From the NCBI RefSeq assembly GCF_022809775.1, contig NZ_CP094380.1:806001-870000 (forward strand): a stretch of DNA of 64,000 nt. The letters are read 5' to 3'. Position numbers and translations under genes: made by a program. The stretch is from Pseudodesulfovibrio tunisiensis. GTDB lineage: Bacteria; Desulfobacterota; Desulfovibrionia; Desulfovibrionales; Desulfovibrionaceae. The notes beneath the pieces were generated by a model, which was not told the DNA's origin, made no database searches, and saw nothing but the letters and a program-made list of their open reading frames with translations. Positions 1 through 10,027 of this stretch are shown here, in pieces (position 1 is the stretch's first letter; every line of letters begins with the position of its first letter).

Positions 1-803
1 TGGAAATCCTTGAACGGGCCGAAAAATATCTGCTTCTGGACGGATCGGACACCTCATCGGTTCTGGACCGTCTCAATGCTCTTGCCGTGGAACGGGAATC
101 GCAGTTGCAGGAACTGGCTGGCGAAAAGGCCAGGATGGAACGCAAGCGCGCTTCACTGGAAAAACGGTTCGAACAGGAACGCAAATCCGTTCTGAACGAA
201 ATTCAGGGACAGGCGCAGGCCATTGTCAAGCAGTGGCAGGCCGACAAGATCGGTCGCAAGGAAGCACGCCGCAAACTGGCGGAAAAACGGGACGCGGTCG
301 AAACCATGACCGGCAAGCCGCAAGCAAGGACGGAAGGGCTTGACTGGAAGGATATTGTTCCCGGCAGAAAAGTGGCGTATCTGGCATGGAACAAGACCGG
401 AACCGTTCTGGAAGTCAATGACCGGAAAAAGCAGGCCAAGGTGGACGTGAACGGCGTGGCCATGTGGGTCAAGGCCGAGCATCTCGGCCTGTGCGGCGCG
501 AAATCCGGTGGCAGCAAATCCGGCAGACAATCCGCCGGAGGCGTCCAGCACCAGCCCACGGTCATGCTGGAGCTCGACCTGCGAGGACGACGCGCCGACG
601 AGGCGCTCAGCGAATTGGAACGTGCTCTGGACAACGCAATCATGCGCGGAGCCGCCGGTCTGGAGATTGTTCACGGCAGGGGAACCGGGGCTCTGCGACG
701 TGAAGTTCACGAATTTCTCAAGCATTATCCTGCGGTGGATCGTTTTGAACTGGCCCCGGAAGACAGGGGCGGCGACGGCATGACCGAAGTGTTTCTCAGG
801 TAG
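1..803 (+). CDS. mutS2: Endonuclease MutS2, C-terminal part (5' end outside window)
   Basis: The frame is open from base 3 to the TAG at 801-803, so the window catches only the last ~267 residues. The visible part begins with a highly charged coiled coil rich in Arg, Lys and Glu. It continues through a small beta domain around the stretch reading WKDIVPGRKVAYLAWNKTG and ends with a Smr domain. Smr hallmarks are the LDLRG motif and the HGRGTGALRREV motif. In the family these C-terminal domains provide nuclease activity, and MutS2 acts on branched DNA or stalled, collided ribosomes. The ATPase domain lies upstream. The gene is 25 bp from dnaG in the same direction, so co-transcription is likely. 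The Smr domain makes the assignment firm; only the N-terminus is unseen. Confidence 0.9.
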   Translation, partial: EILERAEKYLLLDGSDTSSVLDRLNALAVERESQLQELAGEKARMERKRASLEKRFEQERKSVLNEIQGQAQAIVKQWQADKIGRKEARRKLAEKRDAVETMTGKPQARTEGLDWKDIVPGRKVAYLAWNKTGTVLEVNDRKKQAKVDVNGVAMWVKAEHLGLCGAKSGGSKSGRQSAGGVQHQPTVMLELDLRGRRADEALSELERALDNAIMRGAAGLEIVHGRGTGALRREVHEFLKHYPAVDRFELAPEDRGGDGMTEVFLR

Positions 804-828
804 CCGCCAGCGAATTTGGTGGAACGGC

Positions 829-2566
829 ATGGAAAAAAACGGAATTGAAGCCGTCAAAGCACGCATCAGCATTGTTGATGTGGTAAGACGTTATGTCGAC
901 CTGAAACCGGTTTCGGGCCGTTGGATGGGGGCATGTCCCTTTCATCAGGAAACCAAACCCTCCATGTCCGTGAACGACGAGGAAGGGTTCTTCTACTGTT
1001 TCGGTTGTCAGGCTTCCGGTGATGTCATTGATTTCTACATGCGCATCAACGGCCTTGAATTCCGTGAAGCCCTGGAACAGCTTGCAGCGGAAGCCGGTAT
1101 TGAACTCGGGTATTCCGCTCCTGACCCGCATGCTGCGGAGCGCAAGGCCCGCAAGAAGCTGATGCTCGACATCCATGACGAGGCCTGCGCGTGGTTCAAG
1201 CGCAACCTGCGCATGGAAACCGGTCGAATTGCCCGGGATTACCTGTCCCGGCGAGGCATTGCCGCCGAAGTCATCGACAAGTTCGGACTGGGCTACAGCC
1301 CGGACGATTGGCACGGTCTGGACAGGCATTTCCGGTCCAAGGGAATTTCTCAGGAAGATTCCGTGTTGGCCGGCATGTTGGTAAAAAATGAAAAAGGCAA
1401 CATTTACGACAGGTTCCGATCGAGACTGATTTTCCCCATCCAAAATTTGTCAAGCAAGGTTATTGCTTTTGGCGGCAGAATAATTAGTGAAGGAGAACCA
1501 AAGTATCTCAACAGCTCGGATACGCCCATCTACAAGAAGGGCGATCATCTGTACGGACTCAATCTGGCGCGCCCCAGCATGACACGCACCCGGCGGGCCA
1601 TTCTGACCGAGGGATACATGGACGTGATCTCGCTGCACCAGTTCGGATATACCGATGCCTGCGGCGTGCTGGGAACCGCATTGACCCCGGATCAGGTCAA
1701 GCGGCTAGCCGGGTTCTGTTCGCGGGTGGATCTGGTTTTCGACGGTGACAATGCAGGACGAAAGGCCGCACTCAAAAGCAGCCGGATGATACTGCTTCAG
1801 GGCGTTGCCTGCCGGGTCCTGCTCATGCCGGACGGCGAGGACGTGGACAGCCTGCTGCAGACGCACGGCCGGGACGGCTTCGAGCAATGCGCGGAAACCG
1901 CACCGGACGGCCTGGACTTCTGCCTGTCCACCTTGCGCGAAAAATTTTCGCCAAGGGAAATAATGGACTGGGCCAAGGGATTTCTCAAGGACCTTGGAGA
2001 TTCGTCTCTCAGGGCCTATTATCTGCCTCGAATAGCCAACGGGCTCGGGTTGAACGAGGCGGAACTTCGGCAGAATGCCGGAGGCGCATGGTCGGCACAG
2101 ACCACGCGGGCAAAAAAAAAGCCCGAAAACAATGAAGCCGCACAGACAAGACCTGTCGGCAAGGATGACAAGGACGACAAGTATTTCATCAGTTTTCCGA
2201 TCCAGTATCCGGATTACATCCGGGATTTGGATAAAAAGGGTTTTGAACGCATTCTGGCCACGAACTGGGCCAAGGCCTTGTGGGAGAAGCTCAAGACACA
2301 GCAGCCAGGAGCAGACATTCTGTCTCGGCTGAACGACAATGAAAAGCGCTTCTACATCCGTTGTCGTGAGAGATTGCGGGAAAACATGCTTTCCGGAAAG
2401 CAACTGCTGGACGAATGGGAACATATCTGTAATAAAATCGCCTCTGGACAACAGCGGTTGAATAGATGGCAGCTCAAAGAGGCCCTGCTACAGGCACAGC
2501 AGGCGGGCGACAGTCAACGAATCATGCAATGTCTCCGGGCCTTGAATGAATCTCTCGGGAGGGATG

Positions 2567-2580
<14 letters not shown>
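829..2580 (+). CDS. dnaG: DNA primase
   Basis: This 583-residue protein synthesises RNA primers at the replication fork. The N-terminal zinc-binding domain is visible, with ligands Cys36, His39, Cys57 and Cys60 (CPFH and CFGC). The catalytic TOPRIM core follows, with the acidic segments [10 protein letters not shown] and [10 protein letters not shown]. The C-terminal ~150 residues form a less conserved helicase-binding region. Length matches bacterial DnaG. It sits between mutS2 and rpoD, the classical dnaG-rpoD pairing of the macromolecular synthesis operon. Its 3' end overlaps the 5' end of rpoD, so the two genes are likely translationally coupled. No rpsU is seen immediately upstream. Confidence 0.97.
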
Positions 2581-4321
<1,741 letters not shown>

Positions 4322-4328
4322 CAGAAAA

Positions 4329-4357
4329 GGCCGGGATCGATTCCCGGCCTTTTTTTT
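4329..4357 (+). terminator. Rho-independent terminator after rpoD
   Basis: An 8-bp GC-rich stem (GGCCGGGA, 4329-4336, with TCCCGGCC, 4342-4349) with a 5-nt loop is followed by eight T residues. It starts 8 nt past the rpoD stop and ends the dnaG-rpoD transcript. Confidence 0.93.
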
Positions 4358-4375
4358 CGGCCACCACATCGTATC

Positions 4376-5314
4376 ATGGGCATAAGCATTACTTCCTTTC
4401 TTGTCCCGGCTGCATCCATTGTTCTGGATCGTCTCGTCGGCGACCCGCAGAACTGGCCCCATCCGGTCAGGTTCATCGGCAAGGGGTTGGACCTTGCCGA
4501 ACGAACAATCCGCCAACACAGGCTGTCCCCACAGGCAAGCGGGTGGTGCGTACTGATTCTTTTTTCCGGCATTGCCTGGGGTGCAGCCCACGCTCTGGCT
4601 GGAATTCCCTATCTCGGACCGATTCTGGCCGTGTATCTGGGGTTTGCCGGACTGGCCATGGGCTCACTGCTCAGGGAATGCCGCAACGTGGCAGAACTGA
4701 TTGATGACAACAGGTTGCCGGAAGCCCGTCATGCCCTGTCCATGCTGGTTTCCCGGGATACGGAAAACATGGGTGAAAGCGAGTTGCGCCGCAGTCTGGC
4801 CGAAACCCTGAGCGAAAATCTGAATGATGGTTTCGTAGCTCCGGTCTTCTATCTCTGCCTGTTCGGCCCGGCCGGACTCTGGGCCTACAAGACCGTCAGC
4901 ACCCTGGATTCCATGTGGGGGTACCTTACCCCGGAGTACGCGGAATTGGGGTATGCCGCAGCCAAAACCGATGATGTGCTGGCCTTTGTTCCGGCTCGCA
5001 TCGCGGCAGGCTGCCTGCTTGTGGCCGGAAAAATGGCGGGGCTGGATTGGCGTACGGCCATGCAGCGTTTTCCCGCTGATGCACACAAGATGGAAAGCCC
5101 CAATGCGGGGTGGCCCATGGCGGCCTCGGCCTGGCTGACAGGCCGGCGGATGGGTGGCAACACCATTTATTTCGGAAAGGTCAAAAGCAAGCCGATCCTC
5201 GGGCCGGAGAACCGGAACTGGGATGCACAGGCCATCCGCACCTTGCTGAAGCTGGTGGATCGGGCCGGCATTATTGCAGCGGTCACCTGCCTTCTCTTGC
5301 TGCCTTGGCTATAG
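4376..5314 (+). CDS. cbiB: Adenosylcobinamide-phosphate synthase CbiB/CobD
   Basis: Integral membrane protein of 312 residues. In the family it joins aminopropanol (or its phosphate) to adenosylcobyric acid late in corrinoid synthesis. The N-terminal signature DRLVGDPQNWPHPVRFIGK is characteristic, and a second conserved stretch reads SENLNDGFVAPVFYLCLFGP. Five or so hydrophobic segments are visible. The C-terminal stretch with GWPMAASAWLTGRRMGG also fits. Only 54 bp separate it from the rpoD stop, with the terminator in between, and no clear Shine-Dalgarno precedes the ATG. No other cobalamin genes occur in the window and no cobalamin riboswitch fits in the short leader. Confidence 0.92.
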   Translation: MGISITSFLVPAASIVLDRLVGDPQNWPHPVRFIGKGLDLAERTIRQHRLSPQASGWCVLILFSGIAWGAAHALAGIPYLGPILAVYLGFAGLAMGSLLRECRNVAELIDDNRLPEARHALSMLVSRDTENMGESELRRSLAETLSENLNDGFVAPVFYLCLFGPAGLWAYKTVSTLDSMWGYLTPEYAELGYAAAKTDDVLAFVPARIAAGCLLVAGKMAGLDWRTAMQRFPADAHKMESPNAGWPMAASAWLTGRRMGGNTIYFGKVKSKPILGPENRNWDAQAIRTLLKLVDRAGIIAAVTCLLLLPWL

Positions 5315-5315
5315 A

Positions 5316-5990
5316 CTATCGGCCTTCATCCGCCATTTCCCGCAAAACATCCGGCGCAAGAATGCGAATCTTCCTGCCGTCCATGGCAATGGTTCCCTGT
5401 TCCGCAAAACGCTTGAAAATGCGAGACAGGGTCTCCTGTATTGTGCCGAGATAAAAGGCAATCTGTCCTTTGGGCAAATCCAGCTCAAACACGTCCGCCT
5501 TGTGCGTCGCCCTGAGCAGAAGCAGGTAGGAGGCAACCCGGGCCGGAGTCTCCTTGAGGCTCAGGTCATCGATTTTCCTGACCAGCAAGCGGAGTTTCTG
5601 CGAGAGCACGGCCATCATCTTCATGGCCAGATCCGGATCGCGTCGAATGATTTCCACAAAATTCCGACGCGGAAAAAACAGCAGTTCGCCAGCTTCCAGG
5701 GCCTGCGCATTGGCCGGAAAGGTACTGCCCTCGAAGACAGGCACTTCTCCAAACACCTCGCCCGATCCGAACACATGGATGATCTGCTCCTTGCCGGAAG
5801 GGGAGTTGCGGAAAACCTTCACACGGCCCGTTCCCACACCATAGAATCCATTGGCCTCGGTTCCGGCCTCGAACAGCAACTCGTTCTTCACGATTTTTCT
5901 TCCCGTGGCTATCTCCGCAAGAGCGGAAATCTGTTCCTCGGGCAATCCATCGAAAAACGGCATCGTTCGGATCAACGTTTTCACATCCAT
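5316..5990 (-). CDS. Crp/Fnr-family transcriptional regulator (HcpR/FNR-like)
   Basis: Cytosolic regulator of about 224 residues. Residues ~1-125 form a cyclic-nucleotide-binding-type sensor domain (SGKEQIIHVFGSGEVFGEVPVFEG). The C-terminal ~75 residues form a winged helix with the recognition region LGTIQETLSRIFKRF. There is no N-terminal cysteine cluster of the FNR iron-sulfur type, so ligand or haem sensing is possible but unseen. The start is the ATG at 5990, preceded by AGAGGG; an in-frame extension to 6023 is less likely. It is divergent from the NapH-like gene with an FNR-like palindrome in between, which suggests it controls that redox cluster. Its stop lies 1 nt from the convergent cbiB stop. 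Confidence 0.9.
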   Translation of the reverse strand: MDVKTLIRTMPFFDGLPEEQISALAEIATGRKIVKNELLFEAGTEANGFYGVGTGRVKVFRNSPSGKEQIIHVFGSGEVFGEVPVFEGSTFPANAQALEAGELLFFPRRNFVEIIRRDPDLAMKMMAVLSQKLRLLVRKIDDLSLKETPARVASYLLLLRATHKADVFELDLPKGQIAFYLGTIQETLSRIFKRFAEQGTIAMDGRKIRILAPDVLREMADEGR

Positions 5991-6024
5991 GTTTTTCCCT
6001 CTGAAAAGAATCTGTCCGATCAAT

Positions 6025-6050
6025 TTGACCTAAGTCATGGTTAAGGTCAA
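6025..6050. promoter_or_regulatory. FNR/HcpR-like operator in divergent promoter
   Basis: TTGACCTAAGTCAT at 6025-6038 fits the 14-bp TTGAC-N4-GTCAA symmetry of Crp/Fnr-family sites with one mismatch. It also forms the left arm of a wider inverted repeat whose right arm is TTAAGGTCAA (6041-6050). It lies between the Crp/Fnr gene and the NapH-like gene. That the neighbouring regulator binds it is inferred. Confidence 0.6.
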
Positions 6051-6085
6051 AGAATGGGTGAATAGTGACCTTGGAGTCGAATGAT

Positions 6086-7399
6086 ATGCACATGCTCATG
6101 ACCATACCCATGCTGGCCCTGATTCTGCTCGGGGCACACGTCCTGCGACAAGGAGACCCCGGTCTGGCCTCGGCCTTTCTTGTTCTGGCCGCACTCGTTC
6201 CCTTTCGTCAGGCATGGACCCGCTGGGTGATTCCGGCTGTACTGGCTTGGGGGGCTTTTGTCTGGGCGGACAGCGGAATTCATCTGATTCGCCTCCGTCT
6301 GGAGTTGAACCAGCCATGGATGCGACTCGGCCTGATCATGGCCGGGGTGCTTCTGTTCGATGTGCTTGCCCTTGCCGTGCTTCTTGGCAGACGGGCCGAA
6401 TTCCATTTTCTTCGCAACCGAGAAGCAGCTCCTGCCCAGACAGGCATGTTTGTGCTGACTGTACTTGGACTGGGCATGGCTCGCGCCAAGGTATCGTTTC
6501 CGATCCTGCTGGCTGACCGTTTTTTCCCGGGCTGGGGCTGGCTGGAAATCCTGCTTCTCGCCCTGTATGCGACATGGATCGGCGGCAAGATGCTGACCCC
6601 GGCAAAGCACAGAAATTTGCGTCCCGTAATCTGGGGAGGTTTTTCCCTGATATTTTTCCTGCAATTCGCCGCAGGACTTGCCGGAGTCGAAGAACTGCTC
6701 ATGACCGGGACACTGCATATGCCTGTGCCTGCTCTCATCACGGCAGGTCCGGTCTTCCGCGGAAGCGGACTGTTCATGATCATCCTGTTTTCCGTCACGG
6801 TCCTTCTGGTCGGACCGGCATGGTGCAGCCATCTTTGCTACATCGGTGCATGGGATGATGCCATGAGTCGGGCCACACGCAGAAAGCCCTTGGCTGAATC
6901 CGTGGCGCGTTGGACCATTCCCGGAAGGATCAGCACGCTGGTTCTGACGCTGGGCACGGCATGGCTGCTGAGAATAGCCGGAGTCTCCGGACTTGTCGCA
7001 GCAGGGCTTGCCGCTGGCTTCGGCCTGATCGGCGTGGGCATCATGGTTATGATCTCTCGCAAAGCCGGAGTCATGGCGCACTGTACCACATATTGTCCCA
7101 TGGGCCTGATTGCGAACGTGGCGGGAAAACTTTCACCTTGGCGAATACGCGTTCATTCCGATTGCACAGGATGCGGTGCATGTTTTCCCAGTTGCCAATA
7201 TAATGCCCTGAGTCTGGACCAAATGGCAACAGGCAGGCCGGGCCTGAGCTGCACCCTGTGCGGCGACTGCGTTTCCGCCTGTCCGCATGGTCATCTGGAA
7301 TACCGATTCCCGGGGCTTTCTTCACGAACGGCACGAACCATTTTTCTCGTGATTGTCGTCAGCCTCCATGCCGTATTCCTCGGCGTGGCAAGAATATGA
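6086..7399 (+). CDS. Membrane-bound 4Fe-4S protein, NapH/NosR-type
   Basis: A protein of about 437 residues, mostly hydrophobic, with many predicted membrane helices in the first ~350 residues. Cysteine motifs in the membrane part (WCSHLCY and CTTYCP) resemble those of NapH and NosR. Two classical ferredoxin motifs follow in the C-terminal domain, CTGCGACFPSC and CTLCGDCVSACP, each able to bind one [4Fe-4S] cluster. Such proteins pass electrons between the quinone pool and redox partners; the direction is unknown here. I chose the ATG at 6086, with GGAG 9 nt upstream, over the GTG at 6065. It is first in a rightward five-gene cluster with a ferredoxin, a cupin and two siroheme-protein homologues. 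Confidence 0.85.
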   Translation: MHMLMTIPMLALILLGAHVLRQGDPGLASAFLVLAALVPFRQAWTRWVIPAVLAWGAFVWADSGIHLIRLRLELNQPWMRLGLIMAGVLLFDVLALAVLLGRRAEFHFLRNREAAPAQTGMFVLTVLGLGMARAKVSFPILLADRFFPGWGWLEILLLALYATWIGGKMLTPAKHRNLRPVIWGGFSLIFFLQFAAGLAGVEELLMTGTLHMPVPALITAGPVFRGSGLFMIILFSVTVLLVGPAWCSHLCYIGAWDDAMSRATRRKPLAESVARWTIPGRISTLVLTLGTAWLLRIAGVSGLVAAGLAAGFGLIGVGIMVMISRKAGVMAHCTTYCPMGLIANVAGKLSPWRIRVHSDCTGCGACFPSCQYNALSLDQMATGRPGLSCTLCGDCVSACPHGHLEYRFPGLSSRTARTIFLVIVVSLHAVFLGVARI

Positions 7400-7421
7400 A
7401 ACAAAAGCGAGGGTTATCCGC

Positions 7422-8198
7422 ATGTTGAGCACCCGAAAAATCATCAGGATCGACGAAGAAAAGTGTGACGGTTGCGGTCTGTGTGTTCCTTCCTGCGAAG
7501 AGGGCGCATTGCAGATCGTGGACGGCAAGGCCAGACTGGTCAAGGAAATCTACTGCGACGGACTTGGAGCATGTCTTGGGGAATGTCCGCAGGGCGCACT
7601 GACCATCGAGGTGCGCGAAGTCGAGGATTTCAACCCCGATGCCGTAACGGATCATCTGCAATCACAGGGCAGGAAAGTGCCAAACCACATGCCCAGCCCG
7701 GAATCCCTGCGCATGGATTCGCCACCCCGGCCGGGCGGATGTCCCGGAGCAGCGGCCATGCAGCTCAGTCCATGCGCCAAGGCCAACCAGCCTAGCTCCA
7801 ATGCATCCGAAAACAGCGCGTTGAGGCACTGGCCCGTTCAACTCCGACTGGTTCCGCCCGAGGCACCGTTTTTCAAAGAGGCAGACCTGTTGCTGGTCGC
7901 GGATTGCGTTCCGGTTGCGCTTCCGGGATTTCATCAGGACTTTCTTGCCGGACGCGCGGTTGCCATGGGGTGTCCCAAATTCGACAACCAGATGGAATAC
8001 GTGGAAAAGCTCGCCCAGATCATCTCGGCCAACAACCTGAAATCCATCACGGTCATGGAAATGGAAGTTCCCTGCTGCTCCTCCATGAGCGTCATTCTGG
8101 GCAAGGCCATGCAACGAGCCGGGAAAACAGTTCGCACCGAACGAATCATAGTCGGACGCAACGGGACCGTTCTTGCAAAGGAAAATGTAAATGTATAG
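7422..8198 (+). CDS. Soluble 4Fe-4S ferredoxin-like protein (FrdX-like)
   Basis: A cytosolic protein of about 258 residues. The N-terminal ferredoxin domain has one complete motif, CDGCGLCVPSC, and a second, CDGLGACLGECP, in which the second cysteine is replaced. This variant is common in a family often found next to hcp in anaerobes. A Pro/Ser-rich linker (about residues 85-140) leads to a C-terminal domain with LLLVADCVPVALPGFH, AMGCPKFDN and EVPCCSSM, which adds more conserved cysteines. The ATG at 7422 has GAGGG 8 nt upstream. It lies 22 nt past the membrane ferredoxin gene and 12 nt before the cupin gene, so an operon is likely. Probable electron carrier; the partner is inferred from context. 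Confidence 0.82.
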   Translation: MLSTRKIIRIDEEKCDGCGLCVPSCEEGALQIVDGKARLVKEIYCDGLGACLGECPQGALTIEVREVEDFNPDAVTDHLQSQGRKVPNHMPSPESLRMDSPPRPGGCPGAAAMQLSPCAKANQPSSNASENSALRHWPVQLRLVPPEAPFFKEADLLLVADCVPVALPGFHQDFLAGRAVAMGCPKFDNQMEYVEKLAQIISANNLKSITVMEMEVPCCSSMSVILGKAMQRAGKTVRTERIIVGRNGTVLAKENVNV

Positions 8199-8210
8199 GA
8201 GGATATTCTC

Positions 8211-8528
8211 ATGAAGAAAATGGATGTCTTTGCCGAAAACGGATTCAAGGATGCAACCTTTTCCAACTTTCTGGTTCACGAATCGGAATTCATGAAGGTC
8301 ATCAATTTCAACTTCAGGGCAGGGCAGACGCTTCCGGTCCACTCCCATGACATTGAAGGGGAGCTGACCATCACGGTACTGCAAGGCGAAGGGGAATTCC
8401 TGGGCGCGGACAATGCGGCAATACCGGCAAAGCCCGGCAATGTCCTGATTTCCGCCATTGCTACCCCCCACGGGATCCGCGCCACTACCGACATGCGTGT
8501 GCTGGTTGCCATTGCCCCACCAATCTAG
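8211..8528 (+). CDS. Small cupin-domain protein
   Basis: A single cupin barrel of 105 residues. The first cupin motif is visible as GQTLPVHSHDIEGELTITVLQGEGEF, with metal-ligand candidates His and Glu. The second motif is weaker, at GNVLISAIATPHGIRA. A strong AGGAGG precedes the ATG. It is the third gene of the redox cluster and may sense or bind a metal or small molecule; no substrate can be named. Length suits a stand-alone cupin. Confidence 0.85.
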   Translation: MKKMDVFAENGFKDATFSNFLVHESEFMKVINFNFRAGQTLPVHSHDIEGELTITVLQGEGEFLGADNAAIPAKPGNVLISAIATPHGIRATTDMRVLVAIAPPI

Positions 8529-8538
8529 GAACCACACC

Positions 8539-9237
8539 ATGCCCGAAAACAAGGAAAACGCCGGGCTCCCCAAGGGAGTCCGGCGGCAACGCAATGGCTG
8601 CTACTCCATTACTCCGCGCATGCCGCTGGGGGTTGTTTCTGCTGAAAAACTTGCGAGAATACAGCATGTTGTCGAAGTCTTTCAACTTGAGGAAATCCGT
8701 GTAACCGCTGGGCAACGACTCATGATTCCCAACATCCCGAAAGAAAGACTTCAAGCAGTGCTTGAAACATTGGGCCTGATGGGCGACACCTGCAAACAGT
8801 ATGTACAGGCATGCCCCGGTGCAGTGACCTGCCGGATGGGAATGCGGGATTCCCAGACAATGGGCCTTGAGCTGGAAAGCTTTCTGAACCAGTTCGATCT
8901 GCCGGCAAAAGTCAAATCCGGAGTGGCTGGCTGTTCCATGTGCTGCGCGGAAAGCTATGTGCGTGACATCGGCCTTGTTGGCAGAAAGAACGGCTGGACC
9001 ATTCTGTTCGGCGGCAATGCAGGCAAACGCGTACGCAAGGGCGATGAACTGGCCCGAAACGTGTCTGAGGACGAGGTTCTTGATATTCTGGCGAAGGTCC
9101 TTGATTTTTACAGGGAAAATGCCAAGGCTGGAGAACGAACCGCGCGATTCGTGGAACGGGTCGGCATCGAGTCGATTCGACGAGTCATGAGCAAGGCGGA
9201 AATTCAGGAACAGGACGGAGAAAATGGACATGTCTGA
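8539..9237 (+). CDS. Single-domain siroheme sulfite/nitrite reductase-like protein 1
   Basis: A protein of about 232 residues resembling the small assimilatory-type (low-spin) sulfite reductases described from Desulfovibrio. An N-terminal ferredoxin-like half is followed by the siroheme/[4Fe-4S] cysteine signature: CPGAVTC (C-X5-C) and CSMCC (C-X3-C), which can coordinate the coupled cluster and siroheme. It starts at the ATG 8539 with AGGA 8 nt upstream; the longer open frame into the cupin gene is not needed. Its 3' end overlaps the next gene, a paralogue. The physiological substrate (sulfite, nitrite or other) cannot be read from the sequence. Confidence 0.88.
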   Translation: MPENKENAGLPKGVRRQRNGCYSITPRMPLGVVSAEKLARIQHVVEVFQLEEIRVTAGQRLMIPNIPKERLQAVLETLGLMGDTCKQYVQACPGAVTCRMGMRDSQTMGLELESFLNQFDLPAKVKSGVAGCSMCCAESYVRDIGLVGRKNGWTILFGGNAGKRVRKGDELARNVSEDEVLDILAKVLDFYRENAKAGERTARFVERVGIESIRRVMSKAEIQEQDGENGHV

Positions 9238-9889
9238 CGAAACACCCAAGGGAGCCATTCTGCAAAGGGACAGGAAGACCTACGCCATTGTCCCCAGAAC
9301 ACCTGCCGGACTTGTGACCCCGGACATTCTTGAAGCCCTGGCCCGCGTGGGAAGGAAATTCTCCGTTCCCATCATGAAGATCACGTCGGGACAGCGCATC
9401 GCTCTGGTCGGGCTGGAACCGAATCAGATCGATCAGGTATGGGATGACCTGAAAATGGATGCAGGACCTGCCGTAGGGCTCTGCGTGCATTATGTGCAGG
9501 CCTGCCCGGGGACCGAGGTCTGCAAGCTCGGTGTACAGGACTCCCTCGGACTGGGATTGGAGCTGGAGGAAATGTTCGTGGGCAGGGAACTCCCGGCCAA
9601 GCTCAAGGTCGGGGTCTCGGGATGTCCCATGTGCTGTGCGGAAAGCTACGTGCGCGACGTGGGGCTGATAGGCAAACCCAAGGGATGGACGATGGTCGTG
9701 GGTGGCAACGCCTCGGGCCGTCCGCGCATTGCCGACGTGTTGGCGGAAAAACTGACTCGGGACGAAGTGATTCGACTCGTGGAACGCTTTCTCGACTTCT
9801 ACCGGGAAAACGGAGGCAAACGACTGCGCACGGCAAGGCTGCTCGACAAGGTCGGCATTGACGCAATAAAACAGGCAATATTAGAATAG
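9224..9889 (+). CDS. Single-domain siroheme sulfite/nitrite reductase-like protein 2
   Basis: A 221-residue paralogue of the gene just upstream, with the same domain layout and signature cysteines CPGTEVC and CPMCC. The surrounding stretch CCAESYVRDVGLIG is nearly identical in both. The frame overlaps the upstream gene by 14 nt, implying coupled translation. ATGs at 9224 and 9230 are both possible; the GGAG at 9217-9220 spaces better to 9230. Tandem duplication inside one operon suggests either a heteromeric enzyme or divergence to two substrates. No clear terminator follows. Confidence 0.88.
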   Translation: MDMSDETPKGAILQRDRKTYAIVPRTPAGLVTPDILEALARVGRKFSVPIMKITSGQRIALVGLEPNQIDQVWDDLKMDAGPAVGLCVHYVQACPGTEVCKLGVQDSLGLGLELEEMFVGRELPAKLKVGVSGCPMCCAESYVRDVGLIGKPKGWTMVVGGNASGRPRIADVLAEKLTRDEVIRLVERFLDFYRENGGKRLRTARLLDKVGIDAIKQAILE

Positions 9890-10027
9890 AAATTCAACAT
9901 TTCGTTCAACTGGGGATGCGGTATATTGGTTTGACTGTTTGATTCCACGTCCGACTGTTGCGTTGGTCGCGAAAGAAGCGTAGTAGAGCGGTGATTTCGC
10001 GCTTTGGCGCAGCAATAGGAGTTTTCA

